64,000 bases of DNA, taken from Jeotgalibacillus sp. ET6 (GTDB taxonomy: Bacteria > Bacillota > Bacilli > Bacillales > Jeotgalibacillaceae). The stretch covers positions 186,001 through 250,000 of the forward strand of contig NZ_JARUIU010000002.1 of the NCBI RefSeq assembly GCF_029667115.1, given 5' to 3'. The translations under genes and the position numbers were made by a program. Positions 41,179-49,556 of the stretch are shown piece after piece (positions within the stretch are counted from its first letter, which is position 1; each line of letters begins with the position of its first letter). Under the pieces are notes generated by a model that worked only from the letters and a program-made list of their open reading frames with translations, was not told the origin of the DNA and did no database searches.

Positions 41179-41520
41179 ATGAAACGTCTGCTGATAAGCA
41201 TATTAATTTTTTTATTCATATTAACTGGATGTGCAACGAGTCAAAATTTGCAGTCGAAAACGACAAACGATGGAGAAGAGGTCGTCATTTCTGAAATTAA
41301 TGATGATGAATTGGTTGTTTATAAAGATCTAAAGGACCCCACTGCAGAGTACCCTTCCTACATCGTTAAAGTAAATGAAGAGACCAAAGTAATCATAAAT
41401 GGCAAGCAGGGAGAAAGATCAAATTTAAAAATGAATCAAACGGTGAACATTTTACTTATAGACGGCATACTGGATGAAAGAGAGGATATGACAGCAAGCA
41501 AAATTGAAGTCCTGAAGTAA
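41179..41520 (+). CDS. Small lipoprotein of unknown function
   Basis: A 113-residue protein with a lipoprotein signal (MKRLLISILIFLFILTGC, cysteine 18) and a beta-rich domain (YPSYIVKVNEETKVIINGK, NQTVNILLI). GGGTAGGGGAG precedes the ATG. The domain recalls the small OB-like protein at 39474 in layout, but no direct similarity was found. Confidence 0.78.
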   Translation: MKRLLISILIFLFILTGCATSQNLQSKTTNDGEEVVISEINDDELVVYKDLKDPTAEYPSYIVKVNEETKVIINGKQGERSNLKMNQTVNILLIDGILDEREDMTASKIEVLK

Positions 41521-41557
41521 AAATGGACACAGTTGTACCTTGCTTTACAAATAAAAA

Positions 41558-41583
41558 CACCTGCAGCGTCATGTCTGCAGGTG
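41558..41583. terminator. Terminator between convergent genes
   Basis: CACCTGCAG / CTGCAGGTG stem with an 8-base loop. The minus strand continues with five T, so it mainly serves the M14 peptidase gene. Confidence 0.8.
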
Positions 41584-41591
41584 CTCATCAT

Positions 41592-42635
41592 TTATTCGGT
41601 CTGACGGGTTCTTTGTTCAGCAAGCGTATCCCAAAACGAAGTATCCGCTGTTTCGATGGAGCCGTCTGCAATGGCACGGACAGCGGCATCAAGAGTCGTT
41701 ACGGTTTGCTTGATTAAGTAGCCATTGCTTTTTTGGCCTAATACATAGTCTTCGCGGTAGTGGTCAGACATGCCGCGCATTTCAAATAAGAGGGTAGAGA
41801 TGCCGTATTCCACAGCGATCCCGTTTCGGCTGATCGTTTCAGCTGAACCTCCGGCGTACTTGCCTAGGTGCCCCCAGCCTGTAGAATCAACAGCGTCAAA
41901 TACCACAGCGCCAAGCTGCTTGGATCTTTCTACCACCTCGGGATCTGCATTTGGTGTAGTTGGATAGAGAATGGAACCTGAGACAAGCTTGCCGTCACGC
42001 TCGCTGTTTGCTCCCTGGTGATGCAGATCAATCATGTAATCAATGTCATATTTCTGCATGACATTAAAATGAAGAGCCTGTGTTTCCGGCTGAATTTTAT
42101 CCACATGATCACGATTTAAATCAACTTCCAGCGCATTATAACGGGTCAGGTTCCGTCCCCCATCAGCAATGTAGTCATCAAGTGAGAAATTCACATCTCC
42201 CATTGCACCATCAGCATTTAGCATCGGTACAATTAGGATATTTACATCATCTGTTACACCCTTCATTTTCCCTGTTCCAAGATGCTTGATAAAATCAAGT
42301 GCACCTTCAGTTGTCAGCTGCTCATTTCCATGCTGCTGGGTTAAAAACAGAATCGTAGGATTGTCGGGATTAGTCATATATTTAGCGAGATACAGATCAC
42401 GGCCTTTTACACTTTGACCGATGACTTCTAGCTCTAACTGCTGCTGTTTAGCTTCCTGTGTTTTCAGGTAGCTGACCATTTCTTCATATGTATGAAGGAT
42501 GGAGGTATTAATGGTTTCATTTCCCCCGTAGCCCGGGCCATTTCCGACGGCTGCTGCCGGAGTTGATGTAAAAGGAGAGGCGCTCAGTACCAGTGCTCCT
42601 GCGATTGAAAAGGTAAGTAAGGTTTTTTTCATCAT
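41592..42635 (-). CDS. Exported M14-family zinc carboxypeptidase
   Basis: A 347-residue protein with a signal peptide ending near TSTPAAA-V (residue 29). The M14 metal site is Q-H-G-N-E (H102, E105) and the H in DLHHQG (205-206). E285 in LLFEMRG is the catalytic Glu, and DLNRDH carries the substrate-binding Arg. These enzymes trim C-terminal residues from peptides or cell-wall peptides. AGGAGG precedes the start. A second M14 gene lies 29 bases upstream, so the two form an operon. Confidence 0.88.
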   Translation of the reverse strand: MMKKTLLTFSIAGALVLSASPFTSTPAAAVGNGPGYGGNETINTSILHTYEEMVSYLKTQEAKQQQLELEVIGQSVKGRDLYLAKYMTNPDNPTILFLTQQHGNEQLTTEGALDFIKHLGTGKMKGVTDDVNILIVPMLNADGAMGDVNFSLDDYIADGGRNLTRYNALEVDLNRDHVDKIQPETQALHFNVMQKYDIDYMIDLHHQGANSERDGKLVSGSILYPTTPNADPEVVERSKQLGAVVFDAVDSTGWGHLGKYAGGSAETISRNGIAVEYGISTLLFEMRGMSDHYREDYVLGQKSNGYLIKQTVTTLDAAVRAIADGSIETADTSFWDTLAEQRTRQTE

Positions 42636-42664
42636 CTGTATCCTCCTATAAGGTATGGTTTAGA

Positions 42665-43873
42665 TTAGTTTGATGGACTGTAAGAAGTAAGAGGGATGTT
42701 CTCGTACTCTTCAGGATTCAACGTTTCAACAGATCCATCAGCCACTGCTTCCACGATTCCATTCAGTCCGCGTTCTACTGACTGAACGAGTCTGCCCTTT
42801 TCTTTCTGCCCCATCATCTGTGTCTGGCCGCGCACTTCAAACAACACTGTGCCGCTGCCATTTAATGCGTAGCTTCCGAGCGCTGTTCCGGGCAAATCAA
42901 GTCCTTGAGAATAAAGGGAGATATTGCCGAACTTGGAGTTACCGTATGACTGAAGTTCGTTGTAGGCAGCAAGGTTCAGCTGTCTGGAAAAATCATAATC
43001 ATAGTTATCAGCATATTGAGCATACTTTGCTCCTTCAGCTGTACTTGGATCCGGAACGAATTGTGCAGATAAAGAAAGGGTAACTTCGTCATCTGTCCCA
43101 TCCACGTAGTACATGCCTTGATGGTGGATATCAACAAAAACATCGACCTCGCCAAACTCTGTCTGAAGGGACTTGTACACATCACGGGAGGTTTGTGATT
43201 CAGGTGTTATATACCAGCCTGGAAGATTTGAGGCTCCCGGGAAGTCCTCTGCTTGCGGCACGTAATCCAGGTCAGGGTTGAAATCACGGTTTACATCAAA
43301 TCCCGGATTTTCCCCGTAGTTATAGCTTTGGCTGATGCCCCGGTCCAGATAGTTCCAGGAAGGAGTTGCTCCTGCAAGCTGCGGGAAATCTTCCACCGCT
43401 TCACTCCAGGTCATACTGTTGCGTCGCTTGTCCGCTTCAGAGGCATCAGGGTTCATCATCGGCATAAAAACAATCGTCAATTCTTCACGGATTTCTCTAG
43501 CTTCCTTTGAATTGGATGACAGGTCCTTAAGCATATTCAAGATAGCGACAGTACCTGTTTTCTCATTGCCGTGAATCTCGCTTTGAATTAACAAAACCTG
43601 ATCACCAGTTCCCACTCGAGCAGTGTAGATATCTAGCCCTTGATTAGACTGCCCAACCGTCTCCACTTGAACGGTCCCTTTGCTCGAGGCTTCAATTTGC
43701 TGGAGTTTTTTCTGCAGTTCATCGTAATCAATAAAGCCTGAAATGGAATAATCATGATGGTGCTCCGGCTGACTTTTAGCAGCGACCTCAGCCGGATATG
43801 CAGGCATGACAAGAGCCGTGCACAATCCTAAAACACCTACAGACGTGAAAAGTTTTTTCTTCAATGAAATCAT
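42665..43873 (-). CDS. Exported M14-family zinc carboxypeptidase (paralogue)
   Basis: A 402-residue protein with a signal peptide (LKKKLFTSVGVLGLCTALVM, cleavage near A-Y-P-A). Zinc site S-E-I-H-G-N-E-K, third ligand in VDIHHQG, catalytic Glu in VLFEVRGQT, and DVNRDFNPD for the substrate Arg. About 30% resemblance by eye to the downstream gene, with an insert of ~50 residues in the middle that includes YLDRGISQSYNYGENPG. The start ATG 43873 is preceded by GGAG at nine bases; the frame stays open upstream without support. Confidence 0.87.
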   Translation of the reverse strand: MISLKKKLFTSVGVLGLCTALVMPAYPAEVAAKSQPEHHHDYSISGFIDYDELQKKLQQIEASSKGTVQVETVGQSNQGLDIYTARVGTGDQVLLIQSEIHGNEKTGTVAILNMLKDLSSNSKEAREIREELTIVFMPMMNPDASEADKRRNSMTWSEAVEDFPQLAGATPSWNYLDRGISQSYNYGENPGFDVNRDFNPDLDYVPQAEDFPGASNLPGWYITPESQTSRDVYKSLQTEFGEVDVFVDIHHQGMYYVDGTDDEVTLSLSAQFVPDPSTAEGAKYAQYADNYDYDFSRQLNLAAYNELQSYGNSKFGNISLYSQGLDLPGTALGSYALNGSGTVLFEVRGQTQMMGQKEKGRLVQSVERGLNGIVEAVADGSVETLNPEEYENIPLTSYSPSN

Positions 43874-44181
43874 CCCTTCGTACTCCGTTTTTTGTTCGAT
43901 CCACTCCAAAACTGCTAACTGCTTCCTTTATCCTCCTCCACTTCCAACTTTAGTAGGTATCCACCGCCATCATAGCAAAGAAGCGAACAGAATGTGTACA
44001 AAATTTGAATTTTCAGAACTTAAGCATTAGAGAAAATTTATATTAAAGAAACAACCACTATACAAAGGGCGATGGGGGTAAGCAAGAGGACCCTGTGCGT
44101 TGGAATTATTTCGTAGTTCGAAATGCATAATCACAAAATCAAAACCTATACGACTCTTAAAACTATTAATTATTTCTGTAT

Positions 44182-44220
44182 TATATCTTATAATACGATA
44201 TAATCGTTTTATAAGATATA
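44182..44220. promoter_or_regulatory. 39-bp palindrome upstream of the marR gene
   Basis: TATATCTTATAA (44182-44193) and TTATAAGATATA (44209-44220) are perfect inverted repeats, and the spacer is itself the palindrome ACGAT-ATA-ATCGT on the same centre (44201). Only one base pair of the whole is unmatched. It overlaps a TATAAT box, 16 bases before the marR start. Autorepression by the MarR protein is likely. Confidence 0.75.
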
Positions 44221-44235
44221 AAGGAGTGTTTTACC

Positions 44236-44655
44236 ATGAGCAGCACAAGCCAATTCAACCAGTACTGGACAGACATTTACTTTCATTTACATTACCCGCA
44301 TAAGGAAAAGATTTCTCATCAGGTAGTCCGGATTCTGCAGCTTGTTGATAAAATAGAAGGAGTCGGGATAAATGACATTGCTTCACATATTCAAGTGTCT
44401 AAGAATACGGCGTCTGAGCATGTGAAGCGTATCATTGAAAAGAAGTTGTTGACCAAAGAAAGAGATCCGCTTGATGAAAGAAAAGTGGTGCTGTGTCTGA
44501 CGGATTCAGGCCGTGACGTGCTGCACAGAAATACAAGCCTTGATGAAGAGAAGCTTGAACGCTTGTTGGATGGACTGGATTCTAGTGAAAAAGAAATGGT
44601 GGAACAGGCATTTAAATTGGTAAGTGAGCGGGCAAAAACATGTTCCTCTTCATGA
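44236..44655 (+). CDS. MarR family transcriptional regulator
   Basis: A 139-residue winged-helix protein: GINDIASHIQVSKNTASEHVKRIIEKK and the wing DPLDERKVVLCLTDSG (D-E-R-K). AAGGAG precedes the ATG. It overlaps the DUF3147 gene by 16 bases, hence a two-gene operon behind a 39-bp palindrome. Confidence 0.9.
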   Translation: MSSTSQFNQYWTDIYFHLHYPHKEKISHQVVRILQLVDKIEGVGINDIASHIQVSKNTASEHVKRIIEKKLLTKERDPLDERKVVLCLTDSGRDVLHRNTSLDEEKLERLLDGLDSSEKEMVEQAFKLVSERAKTCSSS

Positions 44656-44987
44656 AAATTGTCGCTTCGGCGATTGTGATTGGAGTCGTGACGGAGATCT
44701 CAAGAAGGTTCCCCTCATATGGCGGCGTAATCGCAGCACTCCCACTCGTCAGTCTGCTGAGCATCATCTGGCTGTACGTGCAAGGAGAGCAAACAGCCGT
44801 CCTGAGCAAGTTCGCATTAGGCGTGCTTTGGGGCTTTCCGGCAACCGCTGTTTTACTTATCATTGTGTACTTTTCCTTGCAAAACTCTCTTCATCTACTC
44901 GCGTCAATTGGCTTAGGGATGAGCGGATGGCTGCTGTTCCTGTGGATGCAACATGCGGCGGTGGAATATATGAAAAGTTTTACCTAA
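44640..44987 (+). CDS. DUF3147 membrane protein
   Basis: A 115-residue protein with four helices and the family segment ISRRFPSYGGVIAALPLVSL. ATG 44640 lies inside the end of the marR gene; AGCGGGC is a weak ribosome site, so translational coupling is probable. DUF3147 has no known function; control by MarR hints at a stress or efflux link. Confidence 0.85.
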   Translation: MFLFMKIVASAIVIGVVTEISRRFPSYGGVIAALPLVSLLSIIWLYVQGEQTAVLSKFALGVLWGFPATAVLLIIVYFSLQNSLHLLASIGLGMSGWLLFLWMQHAAVEYMKSFT

Positions 44988-45008
44988 TTCATTTTCAAGG
45001 AGGATCAC

Positions 45009-45758
45009 ATGGAATATAGAGGACCAAACGCATATGACCAGGAAGCATTTTTCTCAAACTATATGAAAAGAAGAAGCAGGAAGGACAGCCCGAATCAGGC
45101 GATTGAAACGCCGATCATCTATGAACTGCTGGGGGACTTTCAGGATCAAACTATCTTAGACATCGGGTGCGGTGACGCTTCTTTTGGCAAAGAGTTACTC
45201 GAGAAGGGTGCTGCATCCTACACGGGAATTGAAGGCTCAAGGCAAATGGCTGAAGCGGCAAAAGAAAATCTCGCGAGTTTAAATGGAGAGGTCCTCCACT
45301 TCACAATGGAAGCGTATGACTACCCGGAACATACCTACGACATCATCACCTCACGCTTTGTGATCCATTATGCAGCATGTCTGGAAGAGCTGTTTCAAAA
45401 TATCCATCAATCCTTAAAAGAAGTCGGCCGGTTTATCTTCAGCGTCCAGCACCCTCTCACCACCGCTTCATTCCTGAGTAAAAAAGAGGGAGACAGGCGG
45501 GGAAACTGGATTGTGGATGACTATTTCATAGAAGGAGAAAGAAAAGAACCGTGGTTAAACGAAACCGTCGTTAAATACCACCGCACAGTCGAACACTATT
45601 TCAGCTCACTGACCCATGCTGGATTTACGGTCACAAACCTGCGGGAAGGCAAACCAGAACGCAAAAACTTCACGGACGAAACGGAGTACGAAAGAAGACT
45701 CCGAATTCCCGTCGTACTGGCATTTTCATGTGTGAAGAGTGCTACTTTACATACGTAA
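45009..45758 (+). CDS. Class I SAM-dependent methyltransferase
   Basis: A 249-residue protein with motif I ILDIGCGDASFGKELLEKG near residues 50-68, YTGIEGSRQMAEAA, and YDIITSRFVIHYAACLEEL. The C-terminal half is typical of UbiE/BioC-like enzymes without a known substrate. GGAGGATCAC precedes the ATG. It overlaps the convergent Nudix gene by 17 bases at the 3' ends. Confidence 0.88.
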   Translation: MEYRGPNAYDQEAFFSNYMKRRSRKDSPNQAIETPIIYELLGDFQDQTILDIGCGDASFGKELLEKGAASYTGIEGSRQMAEAAKENLASLNGEVLHFTMEAYDYPEHTYDIITSRFVIHYAACLEELFQNIHQSLKEVGRFIFSVQHPLTTASFLSKKEGDRRGNWIVDDYFIEGERKEPWLNETVVKYHRTVEHYFSSLTHAGFTVTNLREGKPERKNFTDETEYERRLRIPVVLAFSCVKSATLHT

Positions 45759-46191
45759 ACAAATGCATATCTATTTCATCAAAACTCCCAATCGTCTCGT
45801 GTAAATCCCAAAGCATGATACGTGACGTTTCATCGTTCTTCCGAAAAGGCTGCAGCTTTTCGATGTGTGCAGCGTAAACTGGGTTAAACTTTACACGACC
45901 GTTCGATCGATTCTTTAATTTAAGTAAGCCCTTAAACGCCATATCTGTTACCGTTTGCCCTGTTTCTTCATAAAGCTCTCTGATCGCACATTGCTTAGGT
46001 GTTTCGTGTTCTTCCCTTTGTCCAGCCGGCAATTCCCATTGTTCACGCCAGGTGTTGTAGCAGATCAGGTATTTTCCTGAACAAACTAACACGGCAAAGG
46101 AACCGGCAAGGGGAGAATAGTCGTTCATTTCCTCTTCATGGACTGACAGAAAATCAAGAAACACATAACCGTTCTTCTCCCTATCATTCAA
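45742..46191 (-). CDS. Nudix hydrolase
   Basis: About 149 residues. Nudix box G-Q-R-E-E, then R-E-L-Y-E-E-T-G-Q, in the context WELPAGQREEHETPKQCAI. TTG 46191 (start MNDREKNGYVFLDF) is preferred because GGAGG lies nine bases upstream; longer frames reach into the ribosome site. Substrate unknown. Confidence 0.85.
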   Translation of the reverse strand: MNDREKNGYVFLDFLSVHEEEMNDYSPLAGSFAVLVCSGKYLICYNTWREQWELPAGQREEHETPKQCAIRELYEETGQTVTDMAFKGLLKLKNRSNGRVKFNPVYAAHIEKLQPFRKNDETSRIMLWDLHETIGSFDEIDMHLFTYVK

Positions 46192-46226
46192 ATGGCTGCA
46201 CCTCCATTTCCTCATAACGATAGTAA

Positions 46227-46253
46227 AAAGCCCGGTCAAAGGAACCGGGCTTT
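46227..46253 (-). terminator. Terminator of the Yip1/HlyD-like operon
   Basis: AAAGCCCGGT / ACCGGGCTTT, 7-base loop, followed on the minus strand by TTTTTAC. Confidence 0.85.
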
Positions 46254-46267
46254 ACTCATTTCTTCTA

Positions 46268-47551
46268 TTAATTCGGCAAGACCCCAAGCAATACATGCTT
46301 CCAGCTCGAGCGCTTGCCAAGTGTACCGAGGTTATCGGTGGTCAGGCGGTCGACATTCATTGGGGTAATGTAGGCAGAGTTGAAGCGCTCGACTTGTAGC
46401 GGATCGATGACGATCCATTCGGCTGGTTCAACATTTGAATACACTTCCTGGCGATCCTCCACGCGAAGACCGAGGTCAACAAGCCTTGGCTCGATCAGGC
46501 CGGTTGGGGAAAGGGTGTAGAGCCGCTTTTCATCCAGGCTGATCGTTGGAACGGTGGTTGCGCCAAGTGCTTCATCTGTAACAATTTCATTGACGACATT
46601 CTGGCCGATAAACCATTCAGGCCCCGGCTCCTGCAGATCCACATCAACCGAATAATAGCTTTTCTCATCAGTCTTTGGTTCTTCTTTTGGTAGCTGAGGA
46701 TTCGCTACAACTGCGCCATCCACTGTGCTATTGGCAACAGGGGATGATACTTTCGCCGGCATGCCTGCAAGCACATAAAGCGCTTCTTCATCGGTTAAAA
46801 GGATTCTGGACGTCAGATTGTCTGAGTAAATCGTGATCAGCGGGTTTTCCACGCCTTCAGATAGATGGGCGATTTTTCCGTTAAAATCACTTTCCACCTG
46901 AACCGTCGGGCTTTCTTCAAGCCCTTCGCTCAACCGGGTGAATTTGGCTTCCTGCGCTTCCAATCGTCCGACTGCTGCTTCCTGTTCTCCGATTTGCTGA
47001 TTGAGCAGAGAGCGGGTCTGGTCAATCGTGGCGTCAGAAATATCAATGCCCACTTCGAGTTCAATATTCAGCAGCAGCTCCTGGTCATCAAGTGAAGACG
47101 TTGGGTTTGCATCTGTTGAAGAAGAAGAGATCGTGGCGTCACTTAATTGACGCTCCAGCGTTTCAAGCTCTGAAATGTAGGACTCCACCGCATTGATTTC
47201 GCTGCGGATTTGTTCAGCCTCTGAATCAAACAGCAGGCGCTGCTCCTCTAAATCCACGACATCGTATTCATACAGCGGCGTGCCGGATGTGACGACCTGT
47301 CCTTCTTCCACTAAAAAGCGGGTAAACATGCCAAGCTGCTCTGAAAAGTAAACATGCTGCTCGGTTGCGGTGTGAATGACGCCGTCTTTTACGAGAATTT
47401 CCTGCAGATCCTCTGTTTGCGCCTGCTTCTGATCGTGCACAACGGACGTGCGGTCGACAAGCAGCAGATCCTCTTTAATCAAGTACAGGTTGATGCCGAC
47501 AAACAACACGCCAAGCATGCCCGCGGTAATCCATTTTCTTTTGTGACCCAT
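46268..47551 (-). CDS. HlyD-like membrane fusion/adaptor protein
   Basis: A 427-residue protein with one N-terminal helix (KWITAGMLGVLFVGINLYL). A biotinyl-like half-domain (GMFTRFLVEEGQVVTSGTPLYEYD), a coiled-coil hairpin (about 105-200, including IRSEINAVESYISELETLERQ with Q-L) and beta-barrel segments (VQVESDFNGKIAHLSEGV) follow. This is the adaptor layout of ABC and RND exporters; in Bacillus YknX plays such a role. No ATPase or permease gene adjoins. AAAGGAGG precedes the start. Confidence 0.82.
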   Translation of the reverse strand: MGHKRKWITAGMLGVLFVGINLYLIKEDLLLVDRTSVVHDQKQAQTEDLQEILVKDGVIHTATEQHVYFSEQLGMFTRFLVEEGQVVTSGTPLYEYDVVDLEEQRLLFDSEAEQIRSEINAVESYISELETLERQLSDATISSSSTDANPTSSLDDQELLLNIELEVGIDISDATIDQTRSLLNQQIGEQEAAVGRLEAQEAKFTRLSEGLEESPTVQVESDFNGKIAHLSEGVENPLITIYSDNLTSRILLTDEEALYVLAGMPAKVSSPVANSTVDGAVVANPQLPKEEPKTDEKSYYSVDVDLQEPGPEWFIGQNVVNEIVTDEALGATTVPTISLDEKRLYTLSPTGLIEPRLVDLGLRVEDRQEVYSNVEPAEWIVIDPLQVERFNSAYITPMNVDRLTTDNLGTLGKRSSWKHVLLGVLPN

Positions 47552-47565
47552 GTTGTCTGCCTCCT

Positions 47566-48231
47566 TTAGCGAAACAATAGATGATAGAAATTAAGTGTGG
47601 CAAACGTGGCGGTGATTGCCCAGAATGAAAGATTCAGCGTTAAAATAATGAGAATAACGGCCCACCACTTTAAAGTGGAAATGGCACGCAGCGATAAAAA
47701 CTGCCAGTACATGACCCAGATTTTAAAGAGGGAAATGCAGCCGAGAAAATAAATCGTCCAGCGATGCTCGATAAACAATTGGCCAATAACGCCCCACGAA
47801 AAAGGAGAGGAATACCAGTTGATTCCCTGCCACAGCATCAGCCCAATGTAACTTGCCTGTTCAAGCAGCAGAATCGCGAGCGGAAACAGCGTCAGCAGTG
47901 TCACTTTTTTAAATGGCTGTTCCTTTGACGCGATCTTGTAAATCAAAGCCGGCACTAAAATCAATACCGTTACATAAAGAATCCCGAGTGCCAGGCGTCC
48001 AAGCAAAAAGTAAAATCGCTCAAGATCATGGGTTAAGCCAAGGGATGTCATAAATTGACCGGACCATCGCTGCGTCCCCATACCGATCCAGGCAGATAAA
48101 CCAAATAATAAAATGCTAAGTATGTAAAAACCTATAAAGTATCTTTTCGTATGTATAAATGAATCCGTTTCTTTCCATGTTTCCAAAAAGACAGAAGGCG
48201 CTTTAAACCCTCTTAACAAGCTAAACCGCAT
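47566..48231 (-). CDS. Yip1-domain membrane protein
   Basis: A 221-residue protein with five helices and a cytoplasmic N-terminus, of the Yip1 type. In Bacillus subtilis a Yip1 protein (YknW) precedes the adaptor YknX of the yknWXYZ exporter. The same order occurs here, 14 bases apart, without Y and Z. GGGAGG lies nine bases before the start. Similarity is by pattern and gene order only. Confidence 0.7.
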   Translation of the reverse strand: MRFSLLRGFKAPSVFLETWKETDSFIHTKRYFIGFYILSILLFGLSAWIGMGTQRWSGQFMTSLGLTHDLERFYFLLGRLALGILYVTVLILVPALIYKIASKEQPFKKVTLLTLFPLAILLLEQASYIGLMLWQGINWYSSPFSWGVIGQLFIEHRWTIYFLGCISLFKIWVMYWQFLSLRAISTLKWWAVILIILTLNLSFWAITATFATLNFYHLLFR

Positions 48232-48240
48232 ACCTTGAAC

Positions 48241-48732
48241 CTCCCAATCTACTAACTACTTCTATTGTAATGAAAAAAGCGAAAGTTGTCACTTCTAGAA
48301 ACATTTTCAAGAAAGATGTTAAAACATGCGGTGAAGCCTTGATAAATAAGGAATTTTGCATTTAAAAAAGACGGATTTTATGGAAAAAAATATATTTTGT
48401 CATATTGGCGCATTTCCCTCATAGGATGGGAGAGCACCCCAAAAAAATAAAAGGATTTGAAAAGGAGGCAATGCAGCGGTAAAAGCCCGCCAAACATAAG
48501 TCCTACAAGGTCTAAAGAAGAAACTTCCGTTTTTATCCTTTCAAAAAGACAATAGGTAAATATGACGTTTTTACCAAATCAAACAAAAAACGCTATGACA
48601 AACAGGCAAAAATAATATAAAATAAATTTAAATTAAGCGATCATATTTGTAAGTTACGGTTTTTTATGGAAAAAAGAAGGAACGGAAATTCATTCATTCA
48701 GAGAATCAGCCAACATCAAGGGGGAAATTGGT
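48241..48732. other. Intergenic region, unassigned leader
   Basis: About 490 bases. It contains GGGAGAGCACCCC (a short hairpin, 48428-48440) and AAGGAGGCAATGCAGCGG at 48462-48479 with no open frame behind it. A long untranslated leader or small RNA is possible; nothing definite can be claimed. Confidence 0.3.
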
Positions 48733-48918
48733 ATGAAAGAATCGATGACAAAGTTCGAAGAGCTAAAAAGAGAATTCGAAGAAAGCCTGAACCGCAGCTT
48801 AGAGCAAAAAGAAATCGAATTTTTACGCTGGCTTGCTAAAAAGATATCTGATCAGGATGGATCGATGTACGATGCCTTTGCTTTATTCAATAAAATGTCC
48901 GTTGTTCCAATACGTTAA
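48733..48918 (+). CDS. Small helical protein (61 aa)
   Basis: A 61-residue charged, all-helical protein (FEELKREFEESLNRSLEQKE then IEFLRWLAKKISD). GGGGG lies eight bases before ATG 48733. It is followed by a terminator-like hairpin. Unknown function; shares the W-L helix pattern with the orphan proteins at 49305 and 55665 only loosely. Confidence 0.6.
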   Translation: MKESMTKFEELKREFEESLNRSLEQKEIEFLRWLAKKISDQDGSMYDAFALFNKMSVVPIR

Positions 48919-48935
48919 TTCATCTGAGCAATGAC

Positions 48936-48985
48936 AAAAGACATGCGAAAGCCGCTGCACCGTCTCGTCTCCTGCGTGTCTTTTA
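48936..48985 (+). terminator. Terminator-like hairpin after the 61-aa gene
   Basis: AAAAGACATGCG and TGCGTGTCTTTT pair over a 25-base GC-rich loop. Confidence 0.6.
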
Positions 48986-48987
48986 CA

Positions 48988-49212
48988 GTGAGTGTCTGCC
49001 GGGTTAAGAACCGGTTAACCGGAAACACGGGTGCACTCACGTCGGATATTCCACCGCCTAATCCTTCAGCCCATCCCTTCAGGCCCATTCAGTACACCTG
49101 ATTGTCAAGCGTTCATGAGCTGGCTTCAGCTTCTCCCGGCACGCTTTTATTCATGACTTTGACGAAAGAAATATCCAAACCTCCTGCATAAAGACTTTAG
49201 CAGGAGGTTTTT
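48988..49212. ncRNA. GC-rich structured intergenic segment, possible small RNA
   Basis: GTGAGTG (48988) pairs with CACTCAC (49034-49040), enclosing the perfect palindrome CCGGTTAACCGG (49011-49022). A run of about 130 bases follows, ending in a strong hairpin AAACCTCCTGC / GCAGGAGGTTT (49177-49210) with a T-run. No frame is open across it. A structured RNA ending in its own terminator would explain this, but no known family was recognised. Confidence 0.35.
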
Positions 49213-49304
49213 ACATGGAAAAAAACAGTCCATCGGCCTTGTTTAAAGAAGGTTTTAAGCAGGAATAGTACCACCATGAGATAAAACGAAACGGAGTGAG
49301 AAAA

Positions 49305-49448
49305 ATGGAAATGGAACAGGTGCTACCACACAAAATGGAAAAAGCGCGATTGACGGATTTGATGGAAAAAGCGTATAAAAAAGGAACAGAAGAAGGTATT
49401 ACGACAACCAAGCTGGTCAGCTGGCTAGCTGAAGAAATGAGAAAATAG
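49305..49448 (+). CDS. Small helical orphan protein (47 aa)
   Basis: ATG 49305 follows CGGAGTGAG. The product (MEMEQVLPHKMEKARL...) has the pattern L-x-x-L-M-x-x-A-x-x-K-G, then T-T-x-x-L-V-S-W-L-A-E-E-M. The 45-residue protein at 55665 has the same spacing, so the two look homologous. A terminator with nine T follows at once. Unknown function. Confidence 0.65.
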   Translation: MEMEQVLPHKMEKARLTDLMEKAYKKGTEEGITTTKLVSWLAEEMRK

Positions 49449-49459
49449 ACGAAGATTTT

Positions 49460-49488
49460 CTGCAGCGTACCAACTGCAGTTTTTTTTT
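49460..49488 (+). terminator. Terminator after the 47-aa gene
   Basis: CTGCAG repeats separated by eight bases form a stem, followed by nine T. Confidence 0.75.
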
Positions 49489-49556
49489 GCCCACTTTTTA
49501 ATCAGAAAAGGAAAATCCTTCTTTTTTGTAGAATGAGTACAATAGGGGGGATGGCT

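Noticed and set aside
48428-48540. Riboswitch in the leader before the 61-aa gene
   Set aside because: No conserved core of the SAM, FMN, TPP, cobalamin, c-di-GMP, ydaO, fluoride or T-box classes could be found by eye.
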